64,000 nt of DNA. It comes from Stenopsyche tienmushanensis (lineage: Eukaryota > Arthropoda > Insecta > Trichoptera > Stenopsychidae). Numbering within the stretch: the stretch's first letter is position 1; each line of letters begins with the position of its first letter. The stretch covers positions 1,116,001-1,180,000 of the forward strand of contig WACJ01000070.1 of assembly GCA_008973525.1 (NCBI GenBank), written 5' to 3'. Both the position numbers and the translations under genes were made by a program. Below are positions 49,672 through 62,993 of this stretch, piece after piece. Below the pieces are notes generated by a model. That model was not told where the DNA came from and did no database searches. It saw only the letters and a program-made list of their open reading frames with translations.

Positions 49672-50869
49672 AGCCTCGGTAGCCCGCGGGTGAGCATCCA
49701 CAGCGCTCCACGCCGATTGATTGAATATGAATTTATACACCGTCTTAAATCCCTACGATTCCCGGTTGGATGTATTGAGCACACGAGCGTAACTAGGTGG
49801 CACTTAAATAAATCACGCGTGAAATCAATCAGGATAATATTTTGATGAAATGTAAACATCGTCGTCGTTGTGGGGGTCGAAGGTAGGATGTTGACTATGG
49901 ATAAATAACATCAAATGAAAAGACTCCCCCTATACCAAATTAATGAATCCCCATTTGATTACTTACTATCCTTGATTCTGTGCTAGCTTTGTGCGGTGTA
50001 TTTTTTCGGTCCATGTCTCATTTAACGGATGAGTATAAATAGACTTTGATTCAATCTTCTGCCTACTTTATTGAGATGCGAATGTTTGTGGGATAAATTA
50101 AATGTATGATATTTGTACTTTTTATGTTGCGGCGTGATGTGTGTTAACGAGGAAATTCGGAGGTTTTACCTCGTTTTCGTAGGTGTTGTATATAGAAATT
50201 AATTAGCATGGAAAGTTATTATTGCCATTTTAAATAAAAATGGCGAAGGAGCAGCCAATACAGACCGAGGAAAAATATGACTTATATTTCCATTGCTTTA
50301 GGAAATATTGAGTATTTACTGAAAAATCGATACAGAGGACTGTTGTCTATGCTCCTTTCGAAATAAATCACATGTTCTATTTATTCCCTTTAAAAAATAT
50401 TTTTGGATTGGGCTTTCTTAATAATCTGTTCTACTCTATCAGGAAACTATTTAATTTGATTTCATTGGGATGTAGCACAAAAAATTATTATTTTGCTGTA
50501 TACATGGAATATTCGTGCAACGCAAACTTCAACTCGTTTACGATTCGTAACACGTATTAACGCAATAGTTCAAAGCAAAAATGAGTTAATGTTCAAGGAA
50601 AAAGATAAGGAAATTGCTCAAATAATATGTTTCATCCTTCGAAATACTCAATATCACTTTTATGCGGCATGTAAAAATACCAATCTTCAATTAAAAAACT
50701 AGGTCTTTATCGGCCCTAATGCCGCGTAATAGGGAAATCGTAATAGGAAACCGCGCTAATCGAGGCCCAATGCTTTATTTATGCTTATACAGCATGTAGC
50801 ATACCAGGTAACTGTTTTTGAGCATTATAAAAACGTTTTTGATATAATAAAGTGTGTTTAAAAACTTTG

Positions 50870-51000
50870 TTCGTATGTAATGCGCTGCCATACCGTTCAT
50901 CCGATTGCAATAAAACTTTGTCAACTTATTGTTTACACTTACGGAAATAACATAGGCATAGTAAAAATATTGTTTGTGTACGCAGTTTGTTATGCGAGAC
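50870..51000 (+). repeat. Helitron-like module
   Basis: Single copy of the atgcgctgccataccgttca / ttgcaataaaactttgtcaa module also found at 5110-5345 and 62475-62760. Confidence 0.45.
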
Positions 51001-51977
51001 GTTTAGCGTTTGCGTTATGTTGGCGAATATTGGTCTGATTGCACTCGTATTTTTTTAGACTTTTTTTAGCATTGGAGTAATCAATGATATAAAATATGCA
51101 GACAATGTAGTCATTGTTGCAGAATCAATGATAATCCCCAAGATATTATATTTAATGGATATTCGATTGAGTGGATTAAAAATGCATGCAAGGATCAACA
51201 GCAATTTGATATCAATCCAAGAAATAAACTGTCGAGGCTCTAAGTCGGAAATCCTCCAGCTGCTCATCCATAGTATGCTGGAAGAAGAGGATGGATTCGA
51301 CGAAAAAATGATCATGGCTTAAGAGCATCCGGAAATGGACCGATCTGAGCTTGGGATTAATCCCGTATGCGACAAACAAAAACAAAAGACTCTGGATACT
51401 AAAATGTTGTAAATGTATTGTATTAAAACGTCCAGCGACACCATTTGACAGCTTTCAGTACATATTTTAATGCGCGCGCAGCCAAATTTCAAGTGTGAAA
51501 TTGAGCGCATATGTGTAAATTAATATTTTCTGCATGATACAATATTGAATGGATTTTGGAAGGAGGGTTGGAAACAGATTTATTGAAATTTGAACGTTGC
51601 CCGGTTATATAGTTTAGTTACATCTGCCTGCGGATATGGTGTTATTAATACTATTAATTCGCTTTGATTAAAATCAAACAAAATTAATAAGCAAATATAT
51701 TGCCCATAAACATATTGCCTTTATCCCGCAAAGTATTAGAGATATGACCAAAAATATGTTCTGTTAGAATAAATAATATATTTACCCGCCTTTCGATACA
51801 AATATCACGGCGAGGATGGTTTATCGTTAATATTAATTTACCTCAGCTCGGAAATCAAAGCAAACAAAGATTATCTCCATCGACAGAAATATGAAACACG
51901 GCCGACAGAATGGGTTTGCTCTCTCTTTCCGGCTTAGCGGATGAGACTAGAACGGGAGCGAGCGAGAGGGCGCGATC

Positions 51978-52640
51978 ATGGGCAGAGTTCAGCGGGAAAA
52001 GATCGGCGAACTACAAACGGTCCGACCGACCTTTGTGGAAAACTACAGCGCGCTTCTCAAATATCGTCCAGGTGATAAATCAAATTCGATGCACATACAA
52101 ATATTGGGGGCGATTCACTTTCGTTTCGTGACCCTAACTAGATTAGGGATGTGGAGTTGCCTCCATGTCGTAATTAGATCAAGCAAACAAAATGTTCATG
52201 TATATTATTAAACATCCCAATGATTAAAAATACACGTATCAGTTATAAAATATTGCGTACGAAATAATCCCGGGAGGGTCACAAGATTGAGGGGATACAA
52301 CTGGGGAGGAAGGAAATTCCGGATAAAGCGGTTGAGGTTCGGGGACGAAAGAAGATAAAACAAGGCCCTGCGAACAGGAAGACGGAACAACTCCGGGGCG
52401 GCTCTCTTTTGATGCGCCATTTACAAATGTCAATTTTTGGGCATTAATGCGATTAAAAATGGGGGATGCTCCCGTAGATGATTTCGTTTTCGGGGATGCC
52501 ATAAACAAACTCAACAGGCTGTCTAGGCGAAGCTTTTCAGCGAACGGTGAAAGCACGTATAAACAAACATATCCACTCAAATTCCCTTATAAACGTATTA
52601 AGAGGATCTGGGCTGCGAGATTAGATTTACAGGATGTGCG
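51978..52640 (+). other. Candidate but unproven coding block
   Basis: This GC-richer block has two plus-strand open stretches that end at donor-like sites: MGRVQREKIGELQTVRPTFV... to cgtccag/gtgata (about 52069), and MGDAPVDDFVFGDAINKLNR... to gggag/gtaagt (about 52650). A minus-strand serine/proline-rich frame (52239-52475, MASPKTKSSTGASP...) competes with them. None resembles a family I know. It could be an unrecognised 5' exon, a diverged gene or chance. Confidence 0.15.
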
Positions 52641-54539
52641 TGAAAGGGAGGTAAGTCTCAAATTCAGCGATGGCCAAGGGATGAGAAACGACTCATATGA
52701 CATTAATTTAGTTTGTATAAAAAATACACAATGACTCGAACAATATCCAATATGACCCCATAATCCAAAAAAAAAAATACATTGACAAATTTATAATTGA
52801 TTATAAATTATGTTGTCTGACAAGGGATTATAAGCGATCAATGATTCTGACATAACCTCGCCAGTTCGAGCACATGGGTGACATTTTGACGAAATCTGGG
52901 TGAGCAGAAGCGGGAGGTATTAGAGAATCAAAGGAAAATTATTGCAAAAATAATTACATTGTCAGGTGTACATGATCACCTAAACTTCAATATAACATTG
53001 AATGCAATTTTAGCCCCCCCCCCATATTAAGATTTATGTCTTTAATAATGATTTATGTCTTTATTAATAATCAATACATCGACGAAAAACAGCACGACTG
53101 GCGCAATTTTAGCTTGAGGCCCCTTGGAGCCATCTAATCCGAGCTTCAAAAATGGTGTCAGAACTTTGCATCTTGCCATTAAAGACGTAACTTGGCGCAA
53201 TTTAGGTTTGAAGCCACCTGGATTTCGTTTTTCAGCCTGGGACAAATTCTGATATTCGACCCTCGATATGCGCGCATTTTCTTAATACGATTTCATTATT
53301 ACACGGCCTAGTGTTTCATTTTAGTATTGGTATTTTAACCATGATTTCTACTTGCTGCATAAAAATCAAACCTTGTATTTCAAAGAATAAACGTAGTGTT
53401 AAGATGTCAATTAAATATTTATTATATAAATTCATCAATATAGTTTGTATACGCATAAAAGTTTTGAACTTCTGTCCCGAAAAGCGGGAACCCTCGAAGC
53501 CTCCAGGATTAGGGGCCAATTGATGAATTACGTGATCTTGTTTCCTCGACGGAAGACTAGAGAAAATCTTTCAGGATGTTACTATTGGATTTGGAGCTGA
53601 ACCCGGCAAATAGTGCGAACTTAAACCATCTCAAGCGCTCTAAATAATGAATTTTAAAACATGCACGCAAATATGAGGCCCGTCAGCTAATACTATTTCC
53701 ATAGCCGATGAGATTCTTCGCAAAAGAGGAATCAAATATGAATGGACTTTGTTCGAGTCCACTTTGGGAGTCTACCGTAAACGTGACCAGCAAATCCATC
53801 CTTAAGCCACGGGAGTTAGAGGAAATGCGGCGATGACTTTGCATGCATTTTTAATGCATCCTCCGGCGGTGCATTTATGGCGCTTTTCCCAAAGCAAAAA
53901 TGCGAAAAGCAAAATCCCTCCTTGGAGTGCCAAATCCAGCACTCTCTAAAGCCTTATCCGCCTTTGATGATTTTCCGCAAACCGCAAGGTGAAAACACCT
54001 TTAAAATGCTGATATAAAATACAGGGTGATACTATCATAGAATTTCCCGGAGAGTCCTTGCAATTTAAGGATAAATTTAATTCAACACATTTTGGTGCAA
54101 ATATGACATGTTAATATGAAAATAATTTAAGAATTTCAACATTTGCTCGTTAATTATCATATCATATAATAGCAAGTAGCGCATGCGTTGCAATGTCACA
54201 CACGCTCAGTAATTATTTGAAAATAAACGCAGTAGTACAGTTACGTGGTTTATTGCTTGAGGTCACGTGTAGCGCGGGCCGAAGGGCTAGGATCCAAAAG
54301 CATATATGGGCTCACTCTCACCTCGAAAACCGATTATCTCCTTCTCTCCCGAAAATGATATAGGAACACATACGGGACAAACGGACTACAAACATAATAC
54401 ACGGCAAAGAAATCTTAATAAATTCAATCATATTGACCTACGAAATGTCCATTTTTAAATAGGCCATTTATGGCAGTTGGCAGTTTCATCTATTCAGAAT
54501 TTAAATTCTGCAGTATATCTATTCATTTCTAATGGTGGT

Positions 54540-55050
54540 GTATTCATTAGAACAGGGCAGCCCATACAATTTGCCCTCATGGGGAGGATTATTGGCGGGT
54601 GCATGTATTCCGTACCCGAATTAAATATTTATATCCGAATATAACGATTTTTATCCGGGATACAATAGATGCATTCGGCGTACCGAGTTTAGGGGAGCCG
54701 CCCAAGCGAACAATCCCGATTCTACCTTTATAATACGTCAATCCATCGAAAATCGATACATAATCCCGTAATGCAGGGATAAATTCATAATCGGATCGGC
54801 TAACCCTGAATATCCCTTAAATATTTTCCAGCGCTGTATTTTATTCATGGCGCGCGATTTTAATGTGGAAAAAATACGGAAAAAGTTTCGGATGTTATAC
54901 TCTTTCATAATCGAATAACCCGGATTTAATATTTAGTAGAAGGGATGGTTGCCTTGGCCATCTGTCGTGCCCTCGGATTCTATCCCTTTATCTCGTATTA
55001 TCCCTAATCCTATCCCGGCGTATGGGGTACCACACCTAAATACGTCTCCC
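54540..55050. promoter_or_regulatory. Mixed-composition non-repeat block, possible conserved element
   Basis: About 500 bp rich in CCGAAT, CCCGAAT and TATCCC-type words without any recognised transposon sequence. No coding frame is convincing. Listed because it is one of the longest stretches above 39.5 kb that no repeat explains. Confidence 0.2.
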
Positions 55051-55254
55051 ACATGGTATTCCAAACGAAAACTCGGCAAGGGAGCAAAAAAAGAAATCTT
55101 CATCACATAAACATCACGAGCTCCATGCGAACCATCACAAAAAAATATTATATTAAATTTGCTACAAATCCATTCGGATTTACAATGTTAATTTTATCGA
55201 CCAAATCAAGTGTTATACGCTTAATTAAGCATTCATTCAGTTGGACAAATAAAA

Positions 55255-55800
55255 GTTTAAACGTTTAAAAATATATCCTCCAAATAAATATTTAAAATTC
55301 CAATTATTTATGAAGTTATAGCTATTTTAGTGACGCGGTAACTAAGTTGGTCCTCGAAACTACTTTTTTCAACGCGGTTGACATGATATCTTATGTTTTA
55401 AATAGTTAATTTACTTTAAATTTGATGCAAATCTTTTTTATATAATTTATTTTATCGTTCCTACCAGATTTATGTCAAAAAAATTACTTTAAAATATTTA
55501 AAAAAATTAAAACTGTGAAAAAATAAGATCAAAAATTGACTTTTTTTAAACATTTACAATTTTGTGAAAATACAATTGTTTTTTTTATTTGAGGTAGGAA
55601 CTATAGTCACTTTTTTTCTAATTTGGAATCTTTTTTATTTTTTTAATTTTATATGACAAATATGGCTTAAATCATGTCAACCAGTATACACTATTTTTTA
55701 CCCCTTACACTTTTTTTGTATATTCTGAAAATGTCAATAAATATTTAATAAACAAAACTTTTTTATCGAACTTTTAAAAAATACCCAAATTTTGTGTTTC
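55255..55800 (+). repeat. Unclassified repeat family, copy 7
   Basis: Contains cgcggttgacatgatatctt, cgttcctaccagatttatgt and gaggtaggaactatagtcac in the same order as copy 6. An AACCG-rich end (aactgaaccgaaaacc, aaaaccgttatttttgcc) follows at 56025-56150 after an inserted MITE. Confidence 0.6.
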
Positions 55801-55843
55801 TAGACTAAAAACTAGTGATCGCCTTACCGCAAAAATATATTCA

Positions 55844-55992
55844 CAATCAACCCTCCTATAGCGTCCACTTCACCGGCAACGGGTAAAATACATAAACTAA
55901 GCATGTACAAATTTTGTATAAGTGCCTAACTTTCTATAGTGTTTTGTTTCCATAATGTGGTCCATATCTTGACGCTATAGAAGGGTTGAATG
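55844..55992. mobile_element. Pogo-like MITE (CAGTCAACCC family), 149 bp
   Basis: Starts CAATCAACCCTCCTATAGCG and ends gacgctatagaagggttgaatg, TA after the right end. It sits between the module and the terminus of repeat copy 7. Confidence 0.6.
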
Positions 55993-58512
55993 TATTTTAA
56001 TTGTTTTTTTTAGGACTTCGAACTGAAACTGAACCGAAAACCTAAAAAAAACCGTTATTTTTGCCAAAACGTTCCAGGAAAACTTTCCTGGAATGAAAAC
56101 CGTAACCAAACTTATATAAATGTTTGGAACTGATCTGGAAGTCTTGGTTTTTTTTTTAAATAAAAAAAATATTTTATTTAAATATTAATTTATGAAATAT
56201 TTAAATAAAAACATTTTTAACTTTGCACGCTGACCAGGGGTCTTAATTGGCCCTTTTTATTATCCCCATTGTAAAAGTGTCACAATATATCTTTGAATAT
56301 AAATCTGAATGTATTGTCATATTTACCTGATATCATTCGGATCGGATCGATGGTGTATGGCCTTTTAATCGGTTTGGGGTCTTTCAGGGTGTTTTTCCTG
56401 TTTGTGGCACTTTGAAACAATTTTCAAGGTTTATCCTCACATCTTCGATGCCCGAATATGGATCACACGATATCCTGGAGTAAATTGAACCCTAGCTGTG
56501 AGGTTAGCGGCAGTCGCACAAGTGTGCCGAGTGTATCGCGGTGTACTCACTCAGTATGCAGTAAGCGGCTAATCCCGTTAGCGGCGTCCCGCTCGCACGC
56601 ACGGGTCATCACGCACATCCCCCTAGCGCCCTCCCGCTCTAATCCCTTATTTGAATCTTATCAGATCTCCTGGCTAGGACCTCACGTGTACGGATGAAGA
56701 TGGGCCACATCCATGGCCACTTTGCGCGATTTATTTTTAATGCTCGTCATATCGAATCGGCGCAAACGAGACGACGACACATTCGAGATTCTCTCTCCGA
56801 AAGCTCGAAATAGTAAATAAATATTGTGCATTAGCCGAGTCGATAATTGATTCGAATCACAGTGTGATGTTTTGGTGATGATGATGATACATCTGGGACG
56901 CTTCTAGGAATCGGCGAAATAAATTTACAATACGAATGGCAAATATAAAAAATATCCTTATTTGCTCAAGATTGCAATCAGTCGATCAGATCGATTTCTA
57001 ATTTATTCCGATGCGAAAATATTTAATGACGTAGATTCTACTCTGGATTCCGTGATCGTAGAGATCATAGAAGGTCTCGGATACGCATTTTTCGCCACAA
57101 ACGTCACAAAAATTCATTAAAGATGAGTCACAAAATCTATGTGTCTAATCGGTCCGGTTTTCGGACCATTGATAGGACGATTGAGTGTCTCGCGATTGGA
57201 CGCTATATATATAGAATATGATCTGCGACCATGAACAGATCTCCACATGAATATTTCAAGATCAAGATTATGTTATATTAGGAGATATTTAATTCTAAAA
57301 TGTTCAAAAGTTTTGATTGTCAGGTCGCGTATTTCTGGGACAAAAGTCGTATTTGTGCGATGAAATTATTTCAGTGCGCCCTTGTACGAATGCGGCCCAT
57401 GGATTTTTACCCTAATCTCACGTCCATATACACTTTTGAGTTTATATCCTGTTTCCATATTCTATTTATAATAAAAACGTGTATGAATTATTCTTTCTTG
57501 AGGATATAAAGGATTTAGCTTCGAGTAAGATGCATAAGTAGATATGCTTTATATTACTCGGAGGAAATACTCGAGAGCTTCTATCCCCTTATACTTATCC
57601 TGTTAAAAGATTTTTTTTATTAAAAGAACACAGCAATTCAATTTATTCATACGCAATTCAATTAAATTCGTATTCGATCGATCCGATGATTTGTATCATC
57701 GTCGTTCTTTTATAATTGTTCAATATTTGTATGGCATTATTTGCATCGTATATTACATACCCCGTGCACACAAGCGTAGACGGCATTGAAAAATAAAGAA
57801 AGGGATTTGAGATCCGATAGGATCCCTTAGGAAGGGTGCAGAAGAGCTATATCCGTCGTGAGGGAGATTAACATTGTTTACTGTGGCCCGCTAAACTTCA
57901 CCCCGAAAGGATCCCCACAACCCCTAAACCAGACACTTCGAACCCTTATCAGCGACTTCAGAAAACTACGTGAATAATAAAGGCGCATAAATCATAACGA
58001 AATCAACGTTTTCTTACGCCGATTCTTTAAAACAATAGAAAGATCGATCCGAGACAAAACACTCGAGAGCCGCGGGCGCTCTGTTGAAACGGGCAACATA
58101 CAAAATAAATATATTATTCTGGATCCGTTTGGCGTATTCCCTGCGGGATGCACTTCTAAATCCTCGCCGCGGGCGAAAAAATAACGAATCGTCTCTGTAT
58201 ACACAGTTTCATTTAATATGGAGCATAAGCACATTTTTTAAAGCAAATATTACAATGGCTGCGTGTTCAGACATCATGCAACCCACATATTCTGATCAGC
58301 TTCCTTTCCTTTGGCGAGGATTTAAAAGATCGGATTGCAAGAAGTGCATACACCTTTTAAGGGTAGATTTACAGTACGCCCACATCGATACGATCATCAG
58401 CTTGGCGCTCATATAAAACGCCATTTTCACCCTTTTCGTGCCTTAAAATGTTTAATAATGAGATTGAAATTAATATAGTATTATATTGTGTATAATATTA
58501 TATAATAATGTA

Positions 58513-58629
58513 CAATCAACCCTTTTATAACGTCGAGATAGTGACCACGCTATAGAAATTTAGACACGCGCGAAGAGGCATTAAAAGGGATTGCTTGCCT
58601 AAAAGTAAACGCTATAGAAGGAATGACTG
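58513..58629. mobile_element. Pogo-like MITE (CAGTCAACCC family), 117 bp
   Basis: Starts CAATCAACCCTTTTATAACG and ends aacgctatagaaggaatgactg, with TA at both sides (58511-58512, 58630-58631). Confidence 0.6.
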
Positions 58630-58748
58630 TATAATGTATTATGATGAATTATCGTGCTTAACTGCGATACAAATTATGACCTGAGCTGATCTTCAAATTT
58701 GCATGGTCATTCACTGTTTCGAATTGTATTCGTTCTTGCATTTACTGA

Positions 58749-59199
58749 TTGTCTAGTTGGAAACAATATTTCGTTGAATTGATCTTTTCATCTATCTGAA
58801 GTAGCTCATTATAAACTACCCCCTTTCAGTTCCACCAAATGCATAGCAAAACTTTTTTTGAATATAAGCCAGGTTTAGCTACAGTTAAAGCTCCTGTACC
58901 CTCGGTCCAAGACCGTTTACGTTGGATATTCTCGTAGAGTATCCAACTTTCATCTCCAGTGGGGTCTCTTCAAAAAATGTTGGTTATTATGTCGTTGGAG
59001 AAGAAGATCGCATGTTGAAATACGCTGAATTTTATTTGAGTTAATCAGTTCATATCTGACCGATGGATGTAGCCCAATTTTGTCAGATGATTATGGACGG
59101 ATGTTCGTGGAATTTCTAACCTGATATCGCGATTTTCTTCATCTATGGCTATGATTAGATCTGTGTTCATTTGCGAAAGAAACTTATGGGACAACGTAA
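58749..59199 (-). mobile_element. Truncated mariner (TTAGGTTGTCCC family)
   Basis: Matches 44690-45160, including the deletion-joined block ttgtctagttggaaacaata and the right terminal repeat (gcgaaagaaacttatgggac). The other end of the element is missing. The shared junction suggests it descends from the same deleted master as the 44369 copy. Confidence 0.7.
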
Positions 59200-59299
59200 T
59201 ACAATTAAAATATTAAAATAAAAGCGTTCGTTAAACGTCTCGCAATACAAATATTGCACACACTCGATAGTTATGCTAATTTAAAAACTTTTGCGGTTA

Positions 59300-59405
59300 T
59301 ACACACAATAACTCCCTAAAGTTTCATTGCAATCGGTTGAATAGTATAGGAGCGTATACAAGACAAACATACATACAGATATACATTTTTATATATATAG
59401 ACAAG
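59300..59405 (+). repeat. Retroposon-like 3' tail fragment
   Basis: The stretch ctaaagtttcattgcaatcg, gttgaatagtataggagcg and caaacatacatacagatata resembles the 3' tails of RTE-type or related elements in arthropods. Too short to classify. Confidence 0.3.
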
Positions 59406-60599
59406 CTGGAATTACCAAATTTCAGCCAATAAGTGTCAAGTCAATGTCGTTTCGTTTACATAGATCAATATTAAATACAATTATTAGTATTTATGGATTA
59501 ATCTAATTAGTAATCCGTTGAAGAGTAATCGCGCATATAAGCGATCGAATTTGAATGACACATTGAGTGCGAGAATTAAAGACAGAGATGGATATCTTGC
59601 GTCTCATCATTCAGTCGTGCATCGATGGCAAAGATGTGCTGTAAAGGCATCGTAAATTGGACAGGATCTTTGATTTCGACGATGAATGACCCAATAATGC
59701 ATCGTATTTATGAAAAAATCTATCATGCTAATATTTGATGCAAACATTTTTTATTATCGACCCATGATACTTTTCTCGAGGAAAAAAATACGCTAAAATA
59801 TAAAAGAAATTCGCTGCACGAGAAGAGATCGTGCTTAAATAATTCAGCTGCATATTACAAATGCAACATCCGTCTTTCTCCGGAGGAGAACTCCGCGTCC
59901 CCTTCGAACTTCTTTCCTTTCAAATCTTAAGAATGGACCTCTTAAAACTGGATCTCATAAAATCGGATCTATGAGGCGGGATAAAAGATTTGGGACATCA
60001 CCCTCGTCGCATGCGCGCGATGTTGAACGATTGACGGAAACTTAAAGCCATGACCGAATTCGGCGCTATAAATGGCCATGGTTGTGCGATTGAAATAAAA
60101 AAATATGTTTGCACATGGCAGCTGTAAATTTAAGTCGTGCAAAATTGGATCAGACCCGTGGCTTAGAGCTGAGCTGATAAGGTCCGGACCTCTAATGCGT
60201 ATTATCGGGATATTTTTATCTCCAACGCTCCATACTTTTGTGTAGGGCTGCCATTTGACTGCCGAAAATTATGTGTTTAAAAATATTTGCGATCTAAGAT
60301 CATCGCATGCCTAAAAATATACTGAATTTCCTAGAAAAATTTGTCAATATACTACTAAGTATTTAGCAAAATATCTCTACTTATCATAACGGATTTAACG
60401 CCATCATATTTGAGCTCTCCGTTAGTTTACATTATTTATTTTCATAAATCGTCAGATGGTTTTGTAACCTTAGATTATGATTTGCTAAAAGAAATGCATC
60501 GTTGTGCATGTAAACTTGTTTTACAACAACTTGTTGAAATGAATCTGCAAACCCTCCTTGAAAATCATTTTTGGACAAACGCTGAAGGATCATCCAAAT

Positions 60600-61240
60600 G
60601 AGGTGACCACGCAAAAAATGGTGAATAAAATCCACATAATGATACTAGATGACTGTTGTGGATGGCATATTGACTGAAAGTTTGTATATGAGAAAGCTAT
60701 GCGCAAGATGGGTGCCACGTTTGCTCACAATGGAACAAAACCAGCTTCGTAAAGATGTTCCATTTTGACGATGTTTCACAACAATAAAGCCGAGTTTTTG
60801 CGTCGATTCATAACCATGGATGAAACATTGGCCAATAATGGGACCAATAATAAACTAAGAAACATGGGGACCCTCCATTGACTCGATCTGTTTATTGATC
60901 TTGCTATTTGGGACCATGCTAACCGGCTCAACAAAAGTACACAGCAAGATGCAAAACCTGAATTTCAACCCCCCATTCTCAACTTCGAATAGCCACATGT
61001 GCTCTGGGCGCGGAAGAGAAACTAGCCAGGTGAGGGGAAGTACACATCTACATTTGGTGCGAATCACCTGTGTGTTCTTGCCATTGAGGTTGCTTATGTG
61101 ATCATAAAAAGTTCCGGGCACGCATTTATCACCGAAAATATCGTAAAAAGTCCTAAACGAGAACGGAATGAACCCACAGAGTCTGTGTGTTCAACCGGTC
61201 CGCTTTTCAGATCGCTGACACGCCAAATGAGTGCCTCATT
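60600..61240 (+). pseudogene. Mariner transposase relic with adjoining repeat
   Basis: The first part (60610-60860) gives MVNKIHIMILDD, then DNA for MRKLCARWVP- and LLTMEQ-like regions, then NNKAEFLRRFITMDET, which includes the first catalytic Asp block of mariner transposases. Frameshifts separate the pieces. From about 60930 a dispersed repeat continues (acacagcaagatgcaaaacc, ttggtgcgaatcacctgtg, gttcaaccggtccgctttt), shared in part with 11786 and 57030. Confidence 0.6.
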
Positions 61241-62469
61241 CGAACATGTCGAATGGATCTGTTGAAACAGTGCACTGAAAATGCTGATGGCTATCAATGT
61301 CGAGTGACTTTTTATGCGTCACATTTGGATGGACCTTTACGTCCGCGGAGGACTGAGTCTCGAGTTTGCACGCGTTAACCCTTCGAATCACAGCTGCCCG
61401 GTCGAGTGCATGCGATATATTATTGGAGCGACGATAAGCCCGGGAGGTCATGCAAATCCAGCATTAGATAAGCAAATATTTTTTCCAGGTACCGGCTGAT
61501 CCCCTAATTGAATTTGACAACACGGTCCACTTGGCTAATCAAATAACGCCTATTTAGCGATCGAAAATACGGCGAATGGATAACGTCAGAATTCTAAAAG
61601 GAAATTCCATTCGGATTTCATATTTGCATGTTTGCCGTGACAGCGTCGCTAGATTTGGCAGAACGATGGATGGCCAGCCAGCCAAGGTTCGTGGAATTTG
61701 CTCCCGGAAACGTTGATAGCGAGCTATCGGGGCTGACCTTGGGAGAAGGATTATCAGGACCGGCGGGATGTGTTTCGATCCAGAAGCTGGATTTTCTGAA
61801 GTCTTTTGCGGAATAATTTAAAATGCCCCCGAATTTTCGGTTAGCGTTGATTGAAAGCATGTTGATAAAAATGTTTGTATCCCGTTCGTCCATCGGAACG
61901 CGCAGAAGATTTATATGAATTTATATAAGCTTCAAATGGGAGTCTTTTCATAATATTTAGGGGATGTTAAGAAATTATTTTAAAGACGATTGTCTGAATT
62001 TAAATCCATCTCGACTAAATTTTTGTTGTTAAGTATGAGCGTCCCTATTTTTTTTAGAACACAAAATATTTCAAGCTTTCATAAGAACTACTTAAAGGTA
62101 GAAGAATTCTAATGATTAATTTGGTTCTACCTATTTTTTGAAATACATATGTTCAATTCACTGTTATATTTTGGAGCATTTTAAACCATTTTGAAAGCAC
62201 TAGTAAAATTTTATTTTAATCTATTGGCTGGTTTATAAATTTATGCATTGTGTGCCAAATTCGCCCGAACTTTGGGCGAAGTTTAGTGCGGAACACTCGG
62301 ACTGTAAATTGTTAACACCATTATTTTCATAAAATTTTTCATTGAGATATTATTTAAAAAAAAACAACAACGAAAATCTTGAATGCGTTTTGCCAGAAAA
62401 AAATCCTATTTAAATAACCCTCATTCTAATTTAAATACACGAAAAACTTTTTTCCAAAAAAAGTCTAAT

Positions 62470-62909
62470 CTGATATATAAAAATAAATTGGGTTTTGTTC
62501 GTTCGAAATGCGCTGCCATACCGTTCATCGGATTGCGATTAAAATTCGTCCACTTATTGCCAAAGAATTTGTGAGTAACATAGGTATAGTCTAATATATA
62601 AAAATCAATGTTTGTTTGTCCGTATTTGATGCATTGCCATACCGTTCATTCGATTGCGATAAAACTTTGCCAACTTATTGTTTGCATTTTTTCAAATAAT
62701 ATAGGTATAGTATAATTACATTACAGTAGATTTTACATATAAAAATCAATGTTTGTATGTTTGTACATATTTATAATAAAACCAACAAAATAAAATTAGT
62801 TTCATTATTTCTATCATTCCTAATTAAACAAGATAACTCTCAAATTTCAAACGATATTTTTAGAATCATTACTTCCGTGGCAGCAATGCGTCGGGTACCA
62901 GCTAGTTAA
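62470..62909 (+). mobile_element. Helitron-like element, non-autonomous
   Basis: It may start at TCTGATATATAAAAAT after an A and end at gcgtcgggtaccagctag before a T, fitting the TC...CTAG ends and A/T insertion of Helitrons. Three related modules (about 62478, 62593, 62738) carry ccgttcatnngattgcga-type words. No helicase frame. The 5' boundary is uncertain. Confidence 0.45.
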
Positions 62910-62993
62910 GAATACAAATAATTACTATATTTATATAAAAATAACTTTAAACTATATCTCAATCAATGCCTTGATTGTTATTTTTTTATAGTA

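Noticed and set aside
58084..58416. 110-codon plus-strand frame
   Set aside because: No family resemblance, overlapped by an antisense open frame, and no splice or promoter context.
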